A stretch of 64,000 nucleotides of DNA, from assembly GCF_963675165.1 (NCBI RefSeq), contig NC_087392.1:5711442-5775441 (forward strand). The letters run 5' to 3'. Under the pieces are notes generated by a model. It worked only from the letters and a program-made list of their open reading frames with translations, was not told the DNA's origin and made no database searches. Position 1 is the stretch's first letter; each line of letters starts with the position of its first letter. Both the position numbers and the translations under genes were made by a program. Origin of the DNA: Halichondria panicea. Its lineage: Eukaryota > Porifera > Demospongiae > Suberitida > Halichondriidae. This document shows, in pieces, positions 46,020-64,000 of this stretch.

Positions 46020-49000
46020 GATCTCAGTACTGATTCTGCTGACAGCTCTTTGCTCAGCATTTCACAAACACCAGTAAGTATATTATAGTTGTTATTGTCT
46101 GTTTTGTTAGGAGGGACCTTATATGCTCTAGTGTGTGTACTGCACACTGTTCAGTAGTATACCCATCAGGGTGTCATACAGGGGGGGGGAAAGGGGGGAT
46201 ATCCCCCCCCTATCTCCAATTTCCCCCCCTTTTTTGCTGACTGAGGGTCCATAGCTGGCAATTTTACATACTATAAGGGTATTGAAATAACAGTTGACCT
46301 TTTTTTTAGCAACATTTTCTGGTTACTTTTCTTATTTCCCCCCTCTACTTCAAAATCCTGTATGACACCCTGCCCATGCACTCAGTACTGTCCCTACAAT
46401 GCTATCACAGTACTGTCCCTACAATGCTATCACAGTACTGTCCCTACAATGCTGACCCATGCACTCAGTACTGTCCCTACAATGCTATCACAGTACTGTC
46501 CCTACAATGCTATCACAGTACTGTCCCTACAATGCTATCACAGTACTGTCCCTACAATGCTATCACAGTACTGTCCCTACAATGCTATCACTATTGACCT
46601 CCCTAGAGACGTGTGTATGTAGCTCATAAATACACACATTAACCCCCCTACCCCCCATCCCTATAGTACAAGACCCCCCGTGGGAGACCCCCCACCAGCG
46701 GCTACAAGACTCAACCACACTCCGCTGAGGAAGACAGTGACTCAGCGGACAATATAAGACAACTGGAGGAACAGGTAAAGGAGACTGTTGCACATGTTCA
46801 GTGACACCTGCCCTAACTGCATCTCTTCACAGCTACGTCGACTGTCCTGCACTTGCAGTGATCTGACTGAGCAGCTGCTGGCCAGTGGTAACCTCACCTC
46901 CACTCTACAGGCTAGGATGGATGTAAGGATCTGTGTGTGTGTGTGTGCGTGTGTGCGTGTGTGCGTGCGTGCGTGTGCATTGCTGACCAAAGTGTCCTCA
47001 TAGTTTTCGTATTGCCTGACCACAATAATGGTACTATAATTATGCTGCTTGTTGTTAGAGTGAGCTCAAGGAGAAGTATTCTTTGCAAGAGGAGCTCTCC
47101 TTCTTGAAGAAGAAGACCGACAGCGGGGCAAAGCTGGAGGCTACAGTGACTCGGCTGAGAGGTGGGTGTGGTCTAGTGATACCCTTTAACTACATCAAAG
47201 GGCAGTCCACTGCCAATTAAATGGAGTGTTGTATATATTTATACTTTGTGTATCATTCATCAAAGTACTTTAGTTAAATTAAAGGCGGCTATTGGTGCTC
47301 CATTCATTTGAACAAACAATTGTTTTTGTTGCATTCTGAAAGTGATTTCTTGCCTGTACCTGAGATCATGTGTGTGTGTGTAGATAAGATGTCTACCCTC
47401 AAGGAAGACAACTCTCATCTTACCCAACAACTAGACACGGCCAGAGCTACTTGTCAGGTATAGAAACTTGTTTGAAATTGGACCTAATAATTATTACAGT
47501 GTCCCCACCGTCTCGTTAAAGCTGTGTGTTTTAGTATAAGCGTACCAAATAATAGGACTTGCTTTCAGTTATTCAGAAATTTTGTATCATTGAAATATGA
47601 CCATCCAAACTAAAGTTTGAATGCTCTAAGTCAGTATACCCCCCCCCCCCCCACACACACACAGGACCAGGAGGACCAGCTCTTCAGTCTGAGGGAGGAG
47701 ACAACTGCTCAGAGGAGTGAGAGGGACTGTCTGAGGGAACAACTGGACCAGGAACGGTGGGTGGGGCTATCACACACTGTAAGACTTGGAGCATTTTATT
47801 CTGAGCCAATGATTTTTCTTGCAGGGTGAAGTTAGTGACTGCCTTGGAAACACAAGAGCAGCTGGCCAGTGACATGGACTCCACCCACACACAGCTCTTA
47901 GACAAGATAAGGTGAGCTAGCTAGCTAGGACACACTTCAGAGCATTTCTCAGTGTTAAAACAAACGCTCTGAACAAAACAAAAGCATGGCACAATAATTA
48001 AACCCTACACTACAACCTGCCAGAGTGTTGGAGGAGCGTGTGTTGAGTGTGAGCTCAGAGAGAGATCGGTTACAAGAGTGTCTAGGGACCACCAGGGAGG
48101 AGCTGGTCGTATCCAAGGAGATGGTTGCCCAACAACAGACAGAACACCAGCTAGCACTGGAGGACCTCACTAGGAAGTGTCTGGCCCTCGAGGAAGAAGC
48201 TGGTAAGCAATGGAGGGATTCCAATGTTGTCCCTTCCATCTGTTGTGTACATCAAACACATCATGTATTTAATTGGTAGATTCAACATTGATAATTGCTT
48301 TTAATTGACTTAGCATCCTACAATGAGTACATTGTTCGTGTAGGTACCCTGTACTCTGTACTGTGTACTGTGTACTGTGTATAGGACACACTTGTACAGT
48401 ATGGTTTAGGCTGATGGACATTGATATCCCCTCCAGCTCTCCAGTGTCAGACTCATAAGGACAGTGAGTGTGTGTTGCGTGCCCAGCTGCTGTCCACACA
48501 GGAGGCACACACACGACTGTGAGTACATGCACTGTACAGTCACACACACGACTGTGAGTACATGCACTGTACAGTCACACACACGACTGTGAGTACATGC
48601 ACTGTACAGTCACACACACGACTGTGAGTGCATGCACTGTACAGTCACACGCACGACTGTGAGTGCATGCACTGTACAGTCACACGCACGACTGTGAGTG
48701 CATGCACTGTACAGTCACACACACGACTGTGAGTGCATGCACTGTACAGTCACACACACGACTGTGAGTGCATGCACTGTACAGTCACACACACGACTGT
48801 GAGTGCATGCACTGTACAGTCACACACACGACTGTGAGTGCATGCACTGTACAGTCACACACACGACTGTGAGTGCATGCACTGTACAGTCACACACACG
48901 ACTGTGAGTACATGCACTGTACAGTCACACACACGACTGTGAGTACATGCACTGTACAGTACGTCACACACACGACTGTGAGTGCATGCACTGTACAGTC

Positions 49001-50054
49001 ACACACACGACTGTGAGTGCATGCACTGTACAGTACGTCACACACACGACTGTGAGTACATGCACTGTACAGTCACACACACGACTGTGAGTACATGCAC
49101 TGTACAGTCACACACACGACTGTGAGTGCATGCACTGTACAGTCACACACACGACTGTGAGTACATGCACTGTACAGTCACACACACGACTGTGAGTACA
49201 TGCACTGTACAGTCACATGTAGCACTACTTCATGTTGTGTGTGTAGGGATGAAGAGAACCAAGCCACCCTCAGAGCACTGAGCACCAAAGAGACACAGCT
49301 GGAGGAAGTTAGTGGAGAGCTTGCATCACTCACCACTGCCTATAGCAAGGACAAGCTCTCCAATGAGGAACAGCTACGTGTAGCTATGGAAACCATTCAG
49401 CAAGTACAGCGGACTACGACTTCTATGGAGGCAGTACACAGGAGCAGTATGGAGGAGGCTACACGGTGAACACAGAGTCATGACTGTATTGTATATCAAC
49501 AACCCTTACCAAAATATTAGAACTCCAGTGTTGATTAAATATATTCGTCCATTGATACAGGAGAACCCTTGATCTGGAGGAGGAGCTAGCTGCCACCCAG
49601 TCTCAACTAACAACCATTCTCTCAGCTTCCAGTGACTTGAAGTGAGCATGTTGTGTGAACCCTTAAGGCTATGAACTTGTACACTGCTCCTACCTAGCTG
49701 ATTAGTTATAACCCTCCCCCTCAGGCAGAATGATGAGGAGACTGACGCTGGTGTGAGGGTGGACCACCAGTCTCTGTCAGATAGCAACGTTAGAAGGTAA
49801 CAAAGGATGACATGATGTTGCCCACCCTCAATACTCCATACTCCCGTATACACACACAGACTGGACAATGATGACCAGGCTGCTCGGATTGATGACCAAG
49901 CTGCTAGAATTGATGACCAGACTGCTAGGATTGATGACCAGACTGCTAGGATTGATGACCAGGCTGCTAGAATTGCTGAGCTAGAGGCGGAGGTTGAAAG
50001 GTGATCATATTGCAGTAGAGCCATTCCTTTTGAATGCAGTACCTTGTGCATGAC

Positions 50055-50089
<35 letters not shown>

Positions 50090-50599
50090 CCCCCCCACAC
50101 ACACACACACACAGACTTACTCAAGAGAACGATGGCCTCAAGCAAGCCTACGCTGAGCTTGAGGAGAAGTATGCTCCTTATCAAGAGACTATCGACAAAC
50201 TAGAGGCACAGAATAAACTACTCACCAGCCAAACAGCCGCAGCACAACAAGAGGCCCAGAGACTGAGTGAGCAATACGCCAAGCTATTGGGACATCAGAA
50301 CACTCGACAGAAGATCATGCACGTCAAGAATCTCAAGGATGAGAACGCAGCTCTAAAACAAGTGAGAAATAATGGTCACGCAGAAACTTTCTTGTAATGG
50401 TCACTCACCTACTTACTAGTGGACATGTTTGGATGGGGTTCATGATTAACTGAGTACAATAATAATATTGTGTTCTCATTCCTTGCAGGAAGTCATCAAG
50501 CTCAAGAATGAGCTCACTCATGTCAAGCGAACCATGATCCGCCGTGAGGATGAGACTAGTGCTGGGGTCAAGGGAAAACCACTCCTCCCCCGCAACTAA
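44927..50599 (+). CDS. HMMR: Hyaluronan-mediated motility receptor (RHAMM), coiled-coil spindle/microtubule protein
   Basis: HMMR binds microtubules and centrosomes and acts in spindle assembly. Exons: 44927-44960, 45278-45385, 46021-46073, 46667-46774, 46833-46922, 47059-47161, 47384-47457, 47665-47756, 47825-47911, 48024-48202, 48437-48518, 49247-49465, 49561-49641, 49725-49796, 49860-50000, 50115-50361, 50489-50599; phases close to about 626 residues. Hallmarks are the N-terminal PGAYDVKVG with SFDKSSRFKK, and the family C-terminus YAKLLGHQNTRQKIMHVKNL. Nearly all the rest is coiled coil. It is shorter than the human protein (about 725). Exon 15 encodes five exact heptads (RIDDQAA type). 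Intron 1 and the intron after 48518 contain arrays made of splice-site copies. The stop is 219 nt before the BLZF1 start on the same strand. Confidence 0.92.
44995..45305 (+). repeat. About 44-bp minisatellite containing the 3' splice site of HMMR exon 2
   Basis: Seven copies of (GT)n GCAG followed by GCCTGAGACTCCAGCCCCTG and GGGCCTATGAT. Each is an acceptor plus the first 30 nt of exon 2; only the copy at 45278 continues into the full exon. Confidence 0.93.
45571..45843. mobile_element. MITE with 33-bp terminal inverted repeats
   Basis: Left end GGCCACTCCAAGTGATACTC, right end GAGTGTCACTTGGAGTGGCC, flanked by TTA/TAA-like ends. About 270 bp, no coding capacity, in an HMMR intron. Confidence 0.85.
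46167..46374. mobile_element. MITE with GGGTGTCATACAG ends
   Basis: CAGGGTGTCATACAG at the left and CTGTATGACACCCTG at the right form 15-bp inverted repeats around G- and C-rich runs. About 205 bp, in the same HMMR intron as the element at 45571 or the next one. Confidence 0.8.
46376..46590. repeat. 22-bp tandem repeat beside the MITE
   Basis: About nine copies of CAGTACTGTCCCTACAATGC. Confidence 0.9.
48505..49218 (+). repeat. 35-bp minisatellite containing the 5' splice site of HMMR exon 11
   Basis: About 20 copies of CACACACGACT, then GTGAGTACATGCACTGTACA. The true exon end is the first copy (48518); every later copy repeats the exon tail and a strong GTGAGT donor. Confidence 0.95.
49868..49980 (+). 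repeat. 21-bp coding minisatellite encoding exact heptads
   Basis: Five units of GATTGATGACCAGGCTGCTAG-type sequence encode RIDDQAA/RIDDQTA, one unit per coiled-coil heptad. Confidence 0.93.
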
Positions 50600-50817
50600 C
50601 CCATGCATAGCTAGCTCTACTTGTACATTCTGATCTGTTTCATGTAATTTAATTACTTATCAATGTAGATCTTCACAGGGTATGGTATCAGTTCCAATCG
50701 GATCGAGTCATGGCTAGTGTGAATCTTAATTGACTTTACAATAATTAGCCTAAGCAAAGACGATCTTTACCTAACCTATAATTCTGCGCTAGCTATACTA
50801 ATACTTGACATCAAGAG

Positions 50818-52728
50818 ATGTCCCAAGCGAAGGTGAATCTAGCGTTGTATATAGAGATCACTACCATTATATTATCTATCCTCTGCAGGAGGTCCTAGTG
50901 TTCACTAGAGACAGGAGTATCACAGAGTGAGTATCATGTTGAAATGAGAATTCTTCATTATTTTGTTTTATTTCCCTCTAGGAAGCCCAGGGCCAATGTA
51001 GAGCCGTTTGTCCGCTCCGTACATCCAGTATACAAGGCCCACCCCCCCAAGCTACCACCCCCCACACAGTATGACGACCCCCTGCGTAAATCACCACACT
51101 ATGACGACCCCCTATGTAGACCACCCCCCACACACTATGATGACCCCCTGCATAGACCACAGACACCGCAACCTGAAAGTCTAATAACGAAACCTCATGT
51201 ACAATCATTCGGAGGAGTAACGGAAGTCATGGATACAAGTCCAACAAGAAACCACCACCCTTATCCGCCCACCTCAACGCCCATTGGTGGTCATGGTAAC
51301 CATATCAGACACACCCCCACTTGTCTCTTTCCCTCTAAAGACGAGAACTCAACAGAATATTCCTGTCCAAATTGCTCTCATTTAGAGCCAAAGGTTCAGT
51401 TTCTGACGGAGGCTAATCGAGAGTTGAAGAGGCTCCTAGTAGCGTCACTTGGGGACCAGCTCAAACTACAAATGGAACAACTTATCAACGACAAAGCAGC
51501 TATCTCTTGTGATTTAAACGTGTCTCTACGGCAACTCTCTGATAATTTGGAGCTTGTGGATAAAGTGTCGATAGATTGTGATGTATGGAGAAGCAAGTAC
51601 CTCGCTAGTAGGTTGATGATTGATGAGTTAGCCAGCGTCAAGAGAGAGGTGTCCCATCACCTGGTGAGCAGTCAGCAAGCTCTGGTGTGCATGTTGGCAG
51701 AGAGGGACAGACTGAGTGAGGTGCTCAGTGAATGCAACGCTCAGCTGAGGGGAATCACCAGTTCTGGTGTGTACTTGTGTAGAGGGATATTGTATAGCTA
51801 TGGTATAGGTGACTGTGTGTACAAGCTAGAGTGTTTGTTGTGTGTAGCTTTGTCCTTCAGTGGTATTTATGAGTGGGTAGGATATCATTGCAGTATTGTT
51901 AGAATCCCATAGGTTGTTTTTATTGGCTTTAAGCCAAAACGAATTGCATGTATGTATGTAAGCATCTATTCTGGTGCTATGGATGTCATTATTGTTATAT
52001 TCTTGTTTCCAGCCCCACCCTCCCTCACTGACCCCCTCCCTGACCCCCTCACAGCCCCCCTCATTGACCCCCTCACAGCCCCCCTCCCTGACCCCCTCAC
52101 AGCCCCCCTCACTGACCCTTCATCAAGTGGTACAGTACTGGACATGGCAGTCAGTGCTAACCGGATGGTCCAATCACTCAGAGGCATCTCGGTGGGAGGC
52201 AGTCATGTGATCACCAACACTACCCCCCAGGCAGCTACACAGCTCTCTGTGGGGGGCAGTCATGTGATCACCAACACTACCCCCCAGGCAGCTACACAGC
52301 TCTCGGTGGGAGGCAGTCATGTGATCACCAACACTACCCCCCAGGCAGCTACACAGCTCTCTGTGGGGGGCAGTCATGTGATCACCAACACTACCCCCCA
52401 GGCAGCTACACAGCTCTATGTGGGGGGCAGTCATGTGATCACCAACACTACCCCCCAGGCAGCTACACAGTCAACACCAGGAGAAAAACTGGCAAAAAAG
52501 GTGTGTACCGTAAAACCTCGATTTAAGGCGACCCTCTATTTAAGCGACACTTGGCATTTCGCCCATAATATTATAGCACCATATAAATTAATTTTTTTGT
52601 GTACATTAAAACTTCACTTTTGCAAAACGTAATTATTTAAAAGTGTTGCTTTAAATAGAGTTTTTACAGTATATTGATATTGGTGACATAATTATTAATG
52701 TAGTAAGCCTAGCTTCAATAGAGTGTTC

Positions 52729-52788
<60 letters not shown>

Positions 52789-52941
52789 GTGTTGAGGTCT
52801 CGAGGGGACAGACAAGTACAGCTGCCGTTGAGGCTGCGAGAGGAGGAGCTTAGTAGACACTCATTAAGACCACACCTATTTCTCTGTGGGGGTCCGGACT
52901 TGCACTGTGGGGGGTGTAAGGGACCACTCATTCATGTGTGA
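50818..52941 (+). CDS. BLZF1: Golgin-45 (basic leucine zipper nuclear factor 1)
   Basis: Golgi matrix coiled-coil protein that binds GRASP55 and Rab2 and supports cisternal stacking. Exons: 50818-50832, 50889-50926, 50982-51766, 52013-52500, 52789-52941; phases consistent, about 492 residues. The conserved core is clear: RELKRLLVASLGDQLKLQ followed by VDKVSIDCDVWRSKYLASRL. Upstream is a Pro-rich segment with YDDPL repeats. The C-terminus LHCGGCKGPLIHV keeps the Cys pair and hydrophobic end expected for the GRASP-binding tail. Exon 4 holds five tandem 19-residue repeats not found in vertebrate homologues as far as I know. The five-codon first exon is inferred from a well-placed ATG and donor and is the least certain part. 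Confidence 0.88.
52183..52475 (+). repeat. 57-bp coding minisatellite in BLZF1
   Basis: Five units encode VGGSHVITNTTPQAATQLS with almost no substitutions, so the array is young and likely to vary in copy number. Confidence 0.95.
52506..52671. mobile_element. MITE with TACYGTAAAA ends
   Basis: Left end TACCGTAAAACCTCGATTTA pairs with right end TAAATAGAGTTTTTACAGTA as imperfect inverted repeats of about 25 bp. The outer TA suggests a Tc1/mariner-like target. In the last BLZF1 intron. Confidence 0.75.
52731..52787. repeat. (GT)n tract next to the last BLZF1 acceptor
   Basis: About 26 uninterrupted GT units run directly into GCAG at 52785-52788, the acceptor of the final exon. Confidence 0.95.
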
Positions 52942-53216
52942 CACTTGTAGGACTGCTAGTTTCTTATTCACTTTTGTAACGTTTTGTAATGTGAAATCAA
53001 TTCCATCAATTGTTTGTACGTGTTCCATGGCATTAGATCATCTGACGTTTATTTCGTTTGTTTTTCTTTACATAATAATAATAATAATAATTATACTCGA
53101 GTAAATTAAACGGTATACATGTATAGCAGGATGTTGGTTATGACAATAATGAACAAGTGATACGGTTAATAACGACATGAACAACATGAACATTGCCAGC
53201 CAGCCTATAACACTAA

Positions 53217-56200
53217 CTACTGATCATGATTAGTTCTCATGAGCTTGTTGAGGTTGTCTCTAGCAGTGTGCATGGTGGGGTCAAGGTCCAGTGACCTCTG
53301 GTAGTGGTGCTTGGCGAGGAAGTAATCCTTCTGTAAATGATAGATGACACCTGCAGGCATCACATGACAATAATCCTAAACAATAATCAAATGACAGGAT
53401 AGTTACCTAGGTTGGTGTGGTATTTTGCTGAGTCAGGTTTCATCTCCAGGGCCTTCAACAACAACTCCTCCCCTTCCTATACAGCAGAGTGCGTATTGAG
53501 ATGCAAGTCTAACAGCAAAGGCGCATTTACACACTAGAGACATACAGAAAAATTTTAACTACAGTGAACTAGTTGATGTGATAGACCCACGCACCTTGAA
53601 CCTATTAACCCTGCCCATGACAACGCCCAGGGAGTAGTAGAAGTGGGTGTGGTCTGGCACCACTGATATTGCTTCCCTCAACACCTTCTCCGCCTCCTCG
53701 TACAGCTCTGTGTCATGATAATATAATGACATAGTTACATACTGCTATAACCAACGTACCCATGTTCTCATACAGAAGGGCCAGGTTGCCCCACGAGAGT
53801 CTATGGTCACTCTGCAGGCGTATGGCTTCTCTGAAGGCAGCCACCGCCCTGTCTGGCCGCCCTGTGTCAATGTACTGTGTGCATGTGTGCAGGAGGGATC
53901 ATCTGACACAATATACAACACAATGTGAAGGTGCTGATATTCTATCATCATCACCAGTAGTTATAGGACATACCATGTTGCCAAGGTTATAGTAGGCATC
54001 TGGATACTTGCGTCTGTGCTGGATAGCAGTCATGTAACTAACCTCAGCTTCCTGTGTACACACACAACACCTGATGGACGACTCATTCCATCGACATGCA
54101 CACATGCGTACACATGCGTACACGTGTGTACACTGTACCTGTGTAACCTATGTACCTGTGTTTTATTCTGTGCTGCTTGTACTATTCCCAGGTTCATCCA
54201 GGCTGCTGCAAACTTGGGACTACATGAGGATATATAATCACAGGCCACACGAGACCCCCCCCTAAGAAGACCCCCCACCTTGCTGCCACGGCTAGTCTGA
54301 GTGTGTCCTCTGCTTCACTGTACCTCCCACTGTCCTGTCAACCAAACAATCCATGATTATTCTCTACACGTTAATGCCACCAGTATTAGGTGGAGTTTGT
54401 ATGTCACCTACTAAGCTAGCGCATGCAGAAGAGTAAAGCTTGCAAGGCAGTTAGCACCTACTAAGCTAGCGCATGCAGAAGAGTAAAGCTTGCAGGGCAG
54501 TTAGCTCAATGGCCTCACCTTCAATAGGTTGCCATAGTTATTCAGAGCTTGATCATACTCTGAGTGGAGCCTGGGAGGGATAGTTGAACATCTTTCAACA
54601 GCCGTAACTTGAGTGCCGTTGATCCAATGTCAAAAATGTTAGGATTTTCTGAAAGCTTAGAAACAAAATTTAATTGATGTGTTTTAATCCAAAATTCCAT
54701 TCGGGCCATAATTTGTCATTTTTCGGCCTTGGACCATGGGCTATTATAAATCCATGGTATCGCCAAATTGGTAAAAACTCAAATTTAATGACACCATTTG
54801 AAAGGTCTCTTTCTAAGCTTTCATAAAATCATAAAATTGTTGACATTGGATCAACAAAATTTGTACAGAGATGATAGGTCACCCACCGAATGGCCTCAGT
54901 GTAAGCAGCCTCTGCCATGACAGTGTCTCCACTGTCCACACTAACCTTGCCTATGTTGTACAATACCTACACACACAAGAGACAACATGAGGGTCAGGTC
55001 ATGAGGGTCATGAGGGGGGCACCTTAGCATTGTGAGGGCACACTCTGATTCCTGAAGTGAATAATAACTCTTCTGACTGCCACTCAGTCGTCCTCTGGAG
55101 GGGGCGTGGCAAGGGGTGTGGCTAGTGACATCACTATGTACAGATACTCACCTTCATTGATTGCAGCATGAACACAAGTACCACCAGTGAGGACATGAGC
55201 ACACACATCTGTAGCATGATAAAGGCAATAAAATGTTTGCATTATTGGACACTGTAACGTGCCTTCTTTCCGAAGTGCTTGCTGAGCACGGTGGTTCCCA
55301 TGGAGACGAGGATACAATAGCCAGCACTGGGCAGATACAACACTCTCTCAGCCAACACAAAACCAACGTTGAGTAGCAGGTTAGAGGCAGGTAAGAATGG
55401 GGTCACTAGTAGAGCTAGAGCAATGGTGGTCAGCCTGTGTAGGGGGGGGGGGGGTTAGAGGCAGGTAAGAATAGGGTCACTAGTAGAGCTAGAGCAATGG
55501 TGGTCAGCTTGTGTAGGGGGGGGTTAGAGGCAGGTAAGAATGGGGTCACTAGTAGAGCTAGAGCAATGGTGGTCAGCCTGTGTAGGGGGGGGGGTTAGAG
55601 GCAGGTAAGAATGGGGTCACTAGTAGAGCTAGAGCAATGGTGGTCAGCCTGTGTAGGGGGGGGGGGGAGCTTGGAAACTGTATCATCAACAATCCTACGT
55701 GTGTAAGAAGCTGCCTGATGGAAGATTATTTGGCATGGAACTTGGTATGTAATGGACCAATTTGCAGACGTATAGCTATTGATCTATTGACCTTTTGATG
55801 GCTGATGGTTTCCCAAACACACAATACAGCACTAGACTCAGGAGGACCCCCCAGAAGGTTGCCACGGCGACCAGTCTCACGTCATACAGTGAGGTGATGA
55901 GTGACACACAATCCATCGACCAATCAAAGCACAGCCACCACGGGTGCAGCAGTAGCCATGAGTTGAGTGAATACAGGTAACTGTAGTTGAGCACCTGCAC
56001 AAAGTCAGTCAGTCAGCCAGCCAGCCAGCCAGCCAACCAGCCAGTATATTTATACACATAAGAGAGACAGTAAATATTTTTTCATCGCAATTCATACACA
56101 GTGCTGTAATATCACGCACACGGTGCATAACTGCTCTTATGCCATAGATAGATATATCTGTAACTGACCCTTGTGAGGGTAGAGTTATGGAAGGAGGCTG

Positions 56201-57419
56201 GATTATCTGATGGCTGAAAGGTGGGAGCTCCAGTGAGCATCCTCAGTCCAGTCATTAGCAGACCAGCCACTAGCAGAGTGGAGCACCTCGTGATGGAGTG
56301 CCTCCATTCCCTCCTAGTGTGGCCAGGGTACTATGCAACAGATGAAGTAATGCATGCATGAGTACATACAGCCACGTCAGCAGTAATGTAGCTAAATTAG
56401 AGTCATAAAAAATGCCAAAGAATGGATTGTTTAGTTTTTAACTTACTTTCAGTTGCAGTAGTTGCCTTGGATCTAGTCCCATCATCACGAGGTCATACAC
56501 CACACACACGCCCTGTGTGTGGATGAATGAGAGCAGCTGATTGGTCAGCGCTATTCCCTTACACACACACTTACAATGATTGTGATTCCTTGCTCCTTGA
56601 AGAGCATTGCAACACCAGCCAGGGCAGTAGTCAATAGCAACAGTAGAACCTGTCTAGTTACAGATCCAGCTGAGAGGAACATACAACCCAGCTAAATAAC
56701 AGAGTAGAGTATGGAGCACATGACTCACCTGAGGAACAAGTGTGACGATGGACTAAGAGCGCTAGGAAGAAGCAGAGTGCAGAGGTCAACTCAGCTCTAC
56801 CCACGACACCAGCTACCTGCATGCACAAATACATACACATTATAAACGCTAGCATATTACAGTTCTGGATATGGCATGTACTACATGCAGACACTGCACT
56901 CACTGTCTCAGTGTGTACTGGATGACATGAGAACAGCAGAGCTGCAAACAGCACAGACCACCAGCTCTCATTGTTAGCGGATACTGCACTAGTCTTCCTT
57001 CCATTAGGCAATCTCATGTCCTCCCACACACACGCACACACACGCAGGAACAACAAGCACACCAGGGCATGCAAGACTAGGTTAGTCAGATGGTAGCCCC
57101 ACGGATCCAGTCCTCCCATCCAGTAGTTGATACGGAATGTGATCACAGTGAGAGGTCGATATGACTTGTGACTAGTGTTGCTCAACACACTTGTCCCCCA
57201 GAAGTCATTACTGAATACACTGACTAGTGGAGTGTCTGTTAGAATATCTTTGTTGGTGAGTATCGCTTCGTTGTCGTCAAAAACAAATGCTGCCCAACAA
57301 CAGTGCAAGTAGCTCCCAATGGCCACTGTCACCACAAGCACACTCTGCACACACCAGTACCAGGAGGGGACCATCTCTCCTGTCATTAGCAAACACTTCA
57401 CCTCCTTCTGATATCTCAC
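53217..57419 (-). CDS. TMTC4: TMTC4, ER transmembrane O-mannosyltransferase with TPR repeats
   Basis: TMTC proteins are ER enzymes that add O-mannose to cadherin-type domains. Exons 5' to 3': 57419-56904, 56816-56729, 56669-56575, 56512-56447, 56330-56169, 55994-55792, 55434-55263, 55208-55152, 55094-55023, 54966-54887, 54570-54519, 54334-54279, 54219-54156, 54051-53974, 53874-53760, 53707-53595, 53476-53407, 53350-53217; phases close to about 730 residues (human about 740). The GT-C type acidic pair is in FVFDDNEAI (residues 48-49), followed by [28 protein letters not shown] and [19 protein letters not shown]. The C-terminal half is TPRs (for example YYNLGNM). The intron after 55263 appears to be GC-AG. 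One intron is almost all MITE. It is convergent with BLZF1 (275 nt apart). Confidence 0.94.
54395..54512. repeat. Duplicated segment, two copies
   Basis: CACCTACTAAGCTAGCGCAT and the next 40 nt occur twice in a TMTC4 intron. Confidence 0.85.
54580..54875. mobile_element. Fold-back MITE, family 1 (copy 3), filling a TMTC4 intron
   Basis: The intron 54571-54886 is 316 nt; all but about 20 nt is this element, with inverted arms (CAACAGCCGTAACTTGAG on the left, GTTGACATTGGATCAACA on the right). Confidence 0.85.
55375..55672 (-). repeat. About 70-bp minisatellite containing a 3' splice site (TMTC4 exon 7)
   Basis: Four copies. On the minus strand each has C-run, CTACACAG, then GCTGACCACCATTGCTCTAG and a further 30 nt of exon. 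The true exon starts at 55434. Confidence 0.92.
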
Positions 57420-57537
57420 TCTGTTTCCTGACTATAATAGGGGGCGTATGACTTGTGAGGCTTCCCTATAACCCACTGTACACAATATCATCTCTAATGA
57501 ACAACAATCCTATTCACACTGTACATGTACAAAAAAG

Positions 57538-64000
<6,463 letters not shown>

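Overview
Kind of genome. This is a stretch of animal (metazoan) nuclear DNA with seven intron-rich genes and an unusually high load of minisatellites. Introns are mostly short (50-100 nt) where they are free of repeats, genes sit 0.1-0.4 kb apart, and the first gene is a Death/NACHT/LRR receptor of the kind expanded in sponges. I infer a sponge (Porifera, probably a demosponge) or another early-branching animal; the sequence alone does not name the species. All gene models below were built by hand from reading frame, splice consensus and intron phase. The phases close to a whole number of codons in every one of the seven models, which is the main support for them.

Layout. (1) 1-6899, plus strand: an NLR-type innate immune receptor, entered part-way, with tandem Death-like modules, NACHT, LRRs, then a ZU5-UPA (FIIND-like) block and a C-terminal Death domain. 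It carries two apparent lesions (a 2-nt frameshift and one in-frame stop). (2) 7213-15730, minus: calpain-15 (CAPN15), 11 exons, catalytic triad intact. (3) 15996-20355, minus: a chimeric gene that joins a nearly identical copy of the CAPN15 zinc-finger exon to a Death domain and coiled coil. (4) 20779-31608, plus: a TBC1D1/TBC1D4 (AS160) RabGAP, 16 exons. (5) 31609-35808: repeat-rich spacer. (6) 35809-44564, plus: an FE65 (APBB) family adaptor with two WW and three PTB domains. (7) 44927-50599, plus: HMMR/RHAMM. (8) 50818-52941, plus: Golgin-45 (BLZF1). (9) 53217-57419, minus: TMTC4. (10) 57538-64000 and beyond, minus: ENGASE, N-terminal part outside the window.

How the genes relate. They do not form a pathway. 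Two immune or death-fold genes flank calpain-15, and several of the others are adaptor or trafficking proteins (PTB, RabGAP, golgin). CAPN15/NLR and BLZF1/TMTC4 are convergent pairs; the chimeric gene and TBC1D are divergent and share a 423-bp upstream region; HMMR-BLZF1 and ENGASE-TMTC4 are head-to-tail.

Most striking features. First, an NLRP1-like domain order (NACHT-LRR-ZU5-UPA-death fold) in a putative sponge gene. Second, at least ten minisatellites whose repeat unit contains an exon edge with its 5' or 3' splice site, so the true splice site is followed or preceded by up to about 20 near-identical copies. Third, several inverted-repeat elements (MITEs), including a fold-back family with six copies; one copy carries an exon fragment of an SLC35F5-like transporter and another fills almost an entire TMTC4 intron.
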